A program made the translations under genes and the position numbers. A DNA stretch of 9,815 bases from Chloroflexota bacterium (lineage in GTDB: Bacteria > Chloroflexota > Ktedonobacteria > Ktedonobacterales > Ktedonobacteraceae). The stretch spans positions 1 through 9,815 of the forward strand of contig CADDYT010000198.1 in assembly GCA_902810755.1 (NCBI GenBank), given 5' to 3'. The notes below the pieces were generated by a model. It saw only the letters and a program-made list of their open reading frames with translations. It had not been told where the DNA came from and did not search any database. This document shows positions 5,612 to 9,815 of this stretch, one piece after another. Every line of letters begins with the position of its first letter. Within the stretch, counting starts at the first letter, position 1.

Positions 5612-5651
5612 GATGTATCTTTCGATATCATCACAGATATGTACGTATATC
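5612..5651. promoter_or_regulatory. Two adjacent GATAT-type palindromes, operator-like
   Basis: Site 1 spans 5612-5632: GATGTATC, TTTC, GATATCATC, an inverted repeat with a one-base offset. Site 2 spans 5636-5651: GATATGTACGTATATC, with GATAT/ATATC ends. Their centres are about 21 bases apart, two helical turns, as for cooperative dimer binding. They lie between the candidate promoter at 5673-5701 and the SHOCT start at 5535, a place suited to repression. PadR-type regulators use ATGTAT/ATACAT-like sites, but no such regulator is encoded here. Confidence 0.4.
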
Positions 5652-5672
5652 CACCCGCAGGGTTACTTATAC

Positions 5673-5701
5673 GATATAACGGTATCTACTCTTGAGAACA
5701 A
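5673..5701 (-). promoter_or_regulatory. Candidate promoter for the SHOCT gene
   Basis: Read on the minus strand, TTGTTC (5696-5701) and TATATC (5673-5678) are separated by 17 bases. Each hexamer has about four consensus matches. The expected start near 5666 gives a leader of about 130 bases containing the two palindromes. This is a weak match, and the AT-rich surroundings allow other choices. Confidence 0.35.
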
Positions 5702-5763
5702 GAGACAGAGCGCAGCTATTCCCCGCAACCTCCGGAGAAGGAAGGGACAGACGTGAGCGGGCG

Positions 5764-7227
5764 CTAGATCTCGTTCAGTCCGACGACGGCGATAATGCGG
5801 GCGTAGGCGTTGGTCTGGACGATGGGGGTAGCCGCTCTAGACCGGATATCCATAGCGTAGAGCGTGCCGTCGGCATAGAAGGTGAGAACGTGGCTGTTAA
5901 ACCAGGGGCCAAGCTCCAGGAGACGAGCGGTTGAGGTGACAAGCAGTTGTGGGATGCCGACACGCAGGTGCGAACCGGTGCCGCTGAGCTGGACCTCGTA
6001 GACGGCGCTGATACGATCATAGGGGGCCTGTGGCTCGCTGGAAAACTCGACATAGATGAGGGTATGCCCGTCGGGGCTGAAGAGAGGCGTCGTCTCCCAG
6101 CGATAATCAGCAGGCGAGCTGAGATTTGCCTGTTCCGGCAGCACGATCCAGGATGAACTGAGCGAGAGCGGATTGCCGCCGATACTGGCCAGCTGCAGAT
6201 TGTTGGCATAGGAGAGTGAGGCAATATCGGATGGAACGCTTTCATCGGTGGGAACGGGCGCTGTTCCCTCGCTGGATGAATAGAGCAGCAGGTTGCTGTA
6301 GGGAGCCATGAGCAGTGGCCCTTGCAGGGAGTCTTCGTCCATGAGCTGCGTGGGCGCATCGACTGGTGTCTTCGTCAAGTCCATCGCCCACAGGCCGTAC
6401 TGCACGCCGTTGAAACTGTTCTGGCTATCCGCGAGCAATAAGGTGGAGTCGCCCTTCTTGCCCTGGCCATAGAGAAACGAAAAGACACGGAAGCAGGGAC
6501 AATCGTTCGTCGTCTGCTGGTAGACCAGCGCGGGCGAGGAGAGCGGGCCAGCGTAGAGGTCAATAGTTCCCTTGCCGCTGGCAGGTTCAACCGTGTAAGC
6601 CAGCGTCGAGCCGTCGGCGCTGAGAGCCAGCGAGGTAACAACTTGATTGGAACCTATTTGAGCGATCTGCCTGGGGGTACCATCAAAGATATCGGTAATC
6701 CAGATGCCATCTCCGGCATAGAGCAGCTGGCCCTCTGGCGTCAGGATGGGACGCACAGCCTGGTTATACAGGTAGCCCGGCGTCGTAATAGCCTGGGGCA
6801 GGCCACCGCTACTGGAAACCATATAGATACTATTTTGCTGCTCATACAGCACAAAGTGGCCTGATGGGAGTTGTAGCGATGATACAGGTTGCTCGTTGGC
6901 GGTGAAGACGGGGGGAACAGGTGTGGGCGAAGCAGTAAGCTGCGGGGTTGCCGTCGGCGTGGGGGCAGGCGTACCCGTCGGCGAGGCAGACACCCCTGTA
7001 CTGGTCGGGGTCAGCAAGCTGGCCTGCGGCGCCTGCGGCATCATCTCCGAAGGATCGAGAATCAGTATGCCGGTAATGAGGATAAGCAGCATGCCAATAA
7101 GGGTCAGCAGAGAGACAATTCCTGCTTTCGACAAACGGACCTGTCGATCCGGCAACGACTGATCGACAGGTGGCTGTCCCCCCTGCTCCTGTTTTTGCTC
7201 TGGCAAATCACTCACCTGCGGTACCAA
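5764..7227 (-). CDS. Membrane-anchored TolB/PD40-like beta-propeller protein
   Basis: The product has about 487 residues. A polar N-terminus of about 35 residues is followed by one helix (core GIVSLLTLIGMLLILITGIL) and an external Pro/Thr/Ser linker (TPTSTG..TPAPTPTATPQ). About 380 residues of repeated beta-strand units follow. Typical TolB/WD40-like (PD40) signatures are LALSADGSTLAYTVE, TPLFSPDGHTLIYVE, LTPEGQLLYAG and FYADGTLYAMD, where SPDG-x-x-L-x-Y marks a blade. Such proteins bind ligands or partners outside the membrane; no catalytic motif is visible. I chose TTG at 7227 because the purine tract GGAGAAGGAAAAGG lies just upstream and the candidate promoter at 7269-7297 then gives a normal leader. 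TTG at 7248, the longest frame, has no ribosome binding site. It lies downstream of the hydrolase gene with a 95-base gap and its own candidate promoter. Confidence 0.85.
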   Translation of the reverse strand: MVPQVSDLPEQKQEQGGQPPVDQSLPDRQVRLSKAGIVSLLTLIGMLLILITGILILDPSEMMPQAPQASLLTPTSTGVSASPTGTPAPTPTATPQLTASPTPVPPVFTANEQPVSSLQLPSGHFVLYEQQNSIYMVSSSGGLPQAITTPGYLYNQAVRPILTPEGQLLYAGDGIWITDIFDGTPRQIAQIGSNQVVTSLALSADGSTLAYTVEPASGKGTIDLYAGPLSSPALVYQQTTNDCPCFRVFSFLYGQGKKGDSTLLLADSQNSFNGVQYGLWAMDLTKTPVDAPTQLMDEDSLQGPLLMAPYSNLLLYSSSEGTAPVPTDESVPSDIASLSYANNLQLASIGGNPLSLSSSWIVLPEQANLSSPADYRWETTPLFSPDGHTLIYVEFSSEPQAPYDRISAVYEVQLSGTGSHLRVGIPQLLVTSTARLLELGPWFNSHVLTFYADGTLYAMDIRSRAATPIVQTNAYARIIAVVGLNEI

Positions 7228-7268
7228 TATGACCTTTTCCTTCTCCAAATTAGGGCTTACGCGATGTT

Positions 7269-7297
7269 AGTATATCCGATTCCTCATCTGATGGGAA
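7269..7297 (-). promoter_or_regulatory. Candidate promoter for the propeller gene
   Basis: On the minus strand TTCCCA (7292-7297) and TATACT (7269-7274) are separated by 17 bases. The expected transcript start near 7262 leaves about 35 bases before TTG 7227. This supports the shorter start of the gene and independent transcription from the hydrolase gene upstream. Confidence 0.4.
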
Positions 7298-7343
7298 GGG
7301 GACGTAGCATAAATTCGCTATCCGTCACTCCATAACGCTCCGG

Positions 7344-8159
7344 CTATGCTGTACGCTCCTTGCGCTCCGGCGCCCGTGTATGGCGCTGAATAAAGGCGAG
7401 CGTTTTGCTGAAAACCTCCTCCCTGTCGTGGTCCTTCATGACGACATGGTAGGAGCGGTGCAGAGTCACAAGATACTTCTCGTGGGAGCCGAGCAGGCGG
7501 TAAATCTCACGGCCATCGCGGGCAGGGACAACGTGGTCGTGCAGCGAGACTATGACCAGCGCCGGGGCGGTAATGCGCGGCAATTCGGCGCGCAGTTGTG
7601 GCAGGAACCGCAGCAGGCTCTCCACCGGCCACATGGGTGTCCAGCGATAGACATCCCTGCGATAGCGTCGCCGCGCCTCCGGGTCGCGCACGTCTTCGCG
7701 CAGGGTTGGCAACAGGGGCGTAATATACTTTATCACGCTCACACCAAAGCGCGTGAGCGGGTGCATATAGAGAGGGGCGCACATCGTCACAATGCCGTCT
7801 ACTGCCTCGTGCGCGGCTACGTGCAGCGAGAGCGCGCCGCCCAGCGAATGTCCCACCAGGAAGACGCGATCACAATATGCCTTCATTGCCTGCAACTCTT
7901 GCCGCACGGCTGTCTCCCAATCATCCCAGCCAGAGGCCATTAAATCGCGTACCTTTGTGCCATGTCCGGGCAAAAGCATGTTATTCGTCAGATAGCCGTG
8001 TTCCTGAAGAACGGTTTCCAGTTCCGCCATATCGCTGCGGTCGCCATTGAGGCCATGCACCAGCAATACGCCTACCGACGCCCTGCGCTGGCTCTCGCCC
8101 TGTCCCTGCATATATATATGTACATGTTGTTGAGAAGATGGGGATTGCTCCATCGCCAT
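7344..8159 (-). CDS. Alpha/beta hydrolase, monoacylglycerol lipase/carboxylesterase-like
   Basis: This 271-residue cytoplasmic alpha/beta hydrolase shows the oxyanion-hole motif LLVHGLNGD (32-40), the LPGHG turn (63-67), the nucleophile elbow GHSLGG with Ser105, the acid Asp208 in LVIVSLHDHVVP, and the catalytic His238 in RSYHVVMKDHDRE. This order and length match the Est30 carboxylesterase and monoacylglycerol lipase group, which hydrolyse short- to medium-chain esters or monoglycerides. There is no signal peptide. ATG at 8159 was selected because AAGGAAG lies about 8 bases upstream; the frame is open to 8252 but the extra 31 residues look non-coding. An ATG two codons later is an alternative. 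Upstream lies a repeat-rich gap and downstream a propeller gene. The substrate cannot be told from sequence. Confidence 0.9.
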   Translation of the reverse strand: MAMEQSPSSQQHVHIYMQGQGESQRRASVGVLLVHGLNGDRSDMAELETVLQEHGYLTNNMLLPGHGTKVRDLMASGWDDWETAVRQELQAMKAYCDRVFLVGHSLGGALSLHVAAHEAVDGIVTMCAPLYMHPLTRFGVSVIKYITPLLPTLREDVRDPEARRRYRRDVYRWTPMWPVESLLRFLPQLRAELPRITAPALVIVSLHDHVVPARDGREIYRLLGSHEKYLVTLHRSYHVVMKDHDREEVFSKTLAFIQRHTRAPERKERTA

Positions 8160-8300
8160 AGCTCTGTCTTCCTTGCCATTGCGGGCTACTCGCCCTTTTA
8201 CGCTTCCTCTATCTATACGAACGCAGCTGTGAAAGAGTTCTTCGCATAGCATATCACATTGTGTTTTGCGTTTCTTTTTTATCGGGAAGCCCTTGAACGT

Positions 8301-8523
8301 GGCAGGCTATGACAAAGACCTCTGGACGTGTCATGCTGAGCGCAGCGAAGCATCTGGGGCGAGGGTTGGTTGGCAGGGTTGCCAGGGCGCAGCTGGCCTG
8401 CGCCCTGGCACCAGAGGACCGCCGAACGTGTTTCTCCTGGCATGCTATGAAAAAGTGGCTGGGACATGTCATTCTGAGCGTAGCGAAGCATGACACGTCA
8501 GAGGGTCTTTGTTATGGCATGCC
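8301..8523. repeat. Composite MITE/REP-like element with inverted ends
   Basis: The ends are imperfect inverted repeats: 8301-8337 against the complement of 8487-8523, agreeing at about 33 of 37 positions if a one-base shift is allowed. A direct copy of the left unit begins near 8440, so 8440-8523 is also a complete smaller hairpin (GGCATGC at one end, GCATGCC at the other). The middle holds a separate REP-like palindrome at 8381-8409. The segments CTGAGCGCAGCGAAGCAT (8335-8352) and CTGAGCGTAGCGAAGCAT (8474-8491) belong to a repeat family often mistranslated as peptides such as HAERSEAS or RYAQND. There is no transposase and no flanking duplication that I can be sure of. The element ends 5 bases after the lipoprotein gene's stop. 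Confidence 0.8.
8381..8409. repeat. REP-like palindrome, third copy of the GGGCGCAG core
   Basis: GCCAGGGCGCAG (8381-8392) pairs perfectly with CTGCGCCCTGGC (8398-8409) over the loop CTGGC, and one further T/A pair flanks it. The same core forms both arms of the inverted repeat at 1261-1373. This shows a family dispersed in this genome and inserted inside another element. Confidence 0.75.
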
Positions 8524-8528
8524 ATCAA

Positions 8529-9410
8529 TCAGCTGCACTGGCCGGTAGGCTTCACCTGAGGAGAGTTGACCTGATTGGGGCTGGTTGAGATCACTTCCGC
8601 GATGCCGGGGAAGGTATGGTCGGAGGTGAGGACGCCTGAACTGCTGAAGGTGTAGGTCGCGGTCGTCGCGCCGGGACTGACGGCGACGCTGGCATTTGTG
8701 CTGCCGCGCCCGTTGGTGGTCGTGTACATGAACTGAATCGTTCCGCCGGGGCTGTTGGCCGCCACGTGGAAGGTGACGGTATAGGTGAAGGTAATGCTGC
8801 TATTGCAACTCTTCCCCGCGATTGAGGACGGGCTGACCGCAAGGTCGATGCTCGTCACCTGGAACGCCGCTGAGGGCGAGACGCAGGTTCCGGCTGGCTT
8901 GACGGAGGGTGAATGCACCACGTTCGGGCTGCTCGTCTGCACGCCGCCCGGCCCGGGATAGACATTATCGGCAGAAAGCGTTCCCTGCCAGGTGAAAGAA
9001 TAGGTCTTTGTCGTCTCTCCCGCCGCGAAGCTCAGGCTGGCAGGCGTCGTGGAACGCCCGTTGTTGACCGTATAAACAAACTGCACCGTGCCGCCGGGGC
9101 TGTTGGCTGCCACATGGAAGGTTGCAGTATAGGTGACGGTAATGCTCTTGCCACAGGCCATACCCGCAATCGAGATGGGATTGACAGCCATATCGATACT
9201 CGTCACCTTAAACGTTGCCGGTGACGAAGAAGGAGTTGTCTGCGTGGGCGCGCTCGTTGGCGTAGCTGTGGGCGCGCTCGTCGGAGAAGTCGCTGCCGTC
9301 GTCGTTCCTGATGGGCTGCCGGTGCCACCTGTGCCGGGCTGCCCGCACGCTGCCAACCCTACCAGAGTCAAACAGAAGAAAACTATCAAAATCATTCGCT
9401 GTTTCAACAT
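8529..9410 (-). CDS. Lipoprotein with two tandem beta-rich domains
   Basis: The 293-residue product has a classic lipoprotein signal peptide (LKQRMILIVFFCLTLVG) ending in the lipobox LAAC, with lipid-bearing Cys22. A Thr/Pro/Ser-rich linker spans about 23-64. Two tandem domains follow, at 65-176 and 181-292, about 60% identical by eye with no internal gaps. Both contain TFHVAANSPGGT and end in SPxVKPxGxC. Each has one Cys near its start (86, 202) and one at its end (176, 292), exactly 90 residues apart in both copies, suggesting one disulfide per domain. Predicted beta-rich, Ig-like cell-surface modules; no enzyme motif is seen and I cannot name the family. ATG at 9410 has AAGGAG about 9 bases upstream. 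The gene has a candidate promoter at 9465-9494 and is followed directly by the composite repeat. Confidence 0.88.
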   Translation of the reverse strand: MLKQRMILIVFFCLTLVGLAACGQPGTGGTGSPSGTTTAATSPTSAPTATPTSAPTQTTPSSSPATFKVTSIDMAVNPISIAGMACGKSITVTYTATFHVAANSPGGTVQFVYTVNNGRSTTPASLSFAAGETTKTYSFTWQGTLSADNVYPGPGGVQTSSPNVVHSPSVKPAGTCVSPSAAFQVTSIDLAVSPSSIAGKSCNSSITFTYTVTFHVAANSPGGTIQFMYTTTNGRGSTNASVAVSPGATTATYTFSSSGVLTSDHTFPGIAEVISTSPNQVNSPQVKPTGQCS

Positions 9411-9437
9411 GAAAAATGCTCCTTAGAATGAGATGTA

Positions 9438-9457
9438 CTTATGCTACGAAACATAAG
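9438..9457 (-). promoter_or_regulatory. CTTATG/CATAAG inverted repeat in the lipoprotein leader
   Basis: CTTATG (9438-9443) and CATAAG (9452-9457) are perfect inverted repeats with an 8-base gap. They lie at or just after the expected transcription start for the lipoprotein gene. They could be an operator or a small 5' hairpin. Confidence 0.3.
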
Positions 9458-9464
9458 CGATAAG

Positions 9465-9494
9465 AATATACCTTACTATTAAGCATAATGACAG
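9465..9494 (-). promoter_or_regulatory. Candidate promoter for the lipoprotein gene
   Basis: On the minus strand CTGTCA (9489-9494) and TATATT (9465-9470) are separated by 18 bases, with four and five consensus matches. The expected start near 9458 gives a leader of about 48 bases with a good ribosome binding site. Confidence 0.45.
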
Positions 9495-9599
9495 GCCATA
9501 ACGGAATATCTCGTTGCGAGCGCGTCTCGAAGCGGGATGTGAGGAAGTTCACAATTTTATGACGGGCATGGGGCCGATAATATTCAGGAACATTGCGGC

Positions 9600-9815
9600 A
9601 TGCATTGCCCTTTCTGCCATGAAGTGCTATAGTCGTGGAGAGCTATAGGCTCGACAGGGCCGCCACCGCAGGCCAGCCGACAAGTCAGGCCCCCGGCAGG
9701 GCCGCCAGCCGCGTCCCAGGCCAGCCGCGCGCCGCAGGCCACAGCGGCCACAGGGCAGCCGCGCGCCACAGGTCGGTCGCCCCAGACCACCCGCGCCACA
9801 GGCCAGCGGCGTTCC
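9600..9815 (+). pseudogene. Possible interrupted zinc-ribbon/low-complexity protein gene, right edge
   Basis: ATG at 9600, with AGGA about 10 bases upstream, starts MHCPFCHEVL and then hits TAG at 9630-9632. CPFC near the N-terminus is how many small zinc-ribbon proteins begin, but only one CxxC pair is seen before the stop. In the same frame the sequence stays open from 9633 to the edge (61 codons) with a Pro/Ala/Gln/Thr-rich reading (for example GPPPQASRQVRPPAGPPAAS) typical of disordered linkers. It has no start codon of its own. It could be a gene broken by a nonsense change, a sequencing error, or chance, since the region is about three-quarters GC and two other frames are also open. The reverse-strand open frame here looks like a shadow. 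Confidence 0.3.

Noticed and set aside
8254..8548. Overlapping short open frames on both strands with HAERSEAS/RYAQND-like peptides
   Set aside because: These are translations of the composite repeat, a known source of false proteins.
9584..9799. Minus-strand open frame of 71 codons at the right edge
   Set aside because: It lacks a ribosome binding site. The Gly/Ala/Arg-rich reading follows from the GC-rich repeats, and there is no recognisable motif.

Overview
The window is probably chromosomal DNA of a filamentous, spore-forming Chloroflexota bacterium of the Ktedonobacteria type. This is inferred from several things together: moderately high GC, single-pass membrane or lipid-anchored proteins with Ser/Thr/Pro-rich linkers, a SHOCT protein, TTG starts, and abundant short palindromic repeats, including the CTGAGCG/CGAAGCAT family common in that phylum. 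No rRNA, tRNA, CRISPR array or transposase gene was seen.

Left part (1-1250): the 5' end of a minus-strand membrane-anchored protein runs off the left edge. A 670-base gene-poor stretch follows. It holds a 30-base near-palindrome, a promoter preceded by two TTCACA boxes 11 bases apart, and a leader with alternating complementary segments. It leads to a small stand-alone OmpR/PhoB-type winged-helix DNA-binding protein with a TTG start.

Centre-left (1251-3760): a large inverted repeat separates that gene from a convergent minus-strand operon of three overlapping genes. In order of transcription these are a one-pass membrane protein with a serine-rich external tail ending in VSGTRTS, an ApbE-type FAD:protein FMN transferase, and a five-helix ferric-reductase-like membrane protein with two His pairs. 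I read this as an extracytoplasmic flavinylation and electron-transfer module: the membrane protein passes electrons out, ApbE attaches FMN, and the small tail protein may be the flavin carrier. This is the most interesting part of the window.

Centre (3766-5214): divergent from that operon lies an unrecognised one-pass membrane protein with a PEGA-like segment and a cysteine-containing ectodomain. A hairpin terminator separates it from a convergent small SHOCT-domain membrane protein, whose upstream region carries GATAT-type palindromes.

Right part (5764-9815): three minus-strand genes encode a membrane-anchored beta-propeller-like protein, an alpha/beta hydrolase of the monoacylglycerol lipase/carboxylesterase type, and a lipoprotein with two near-identical-length tandem domains. 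A composite repeat of about 220 bases sits between the last two. The right edge holds a plus-strand reading frame that starts MHCPFCHEVL, meets TAG, and continues as very GC-rich low-complexity sequence. It may be the start of a broken gene.
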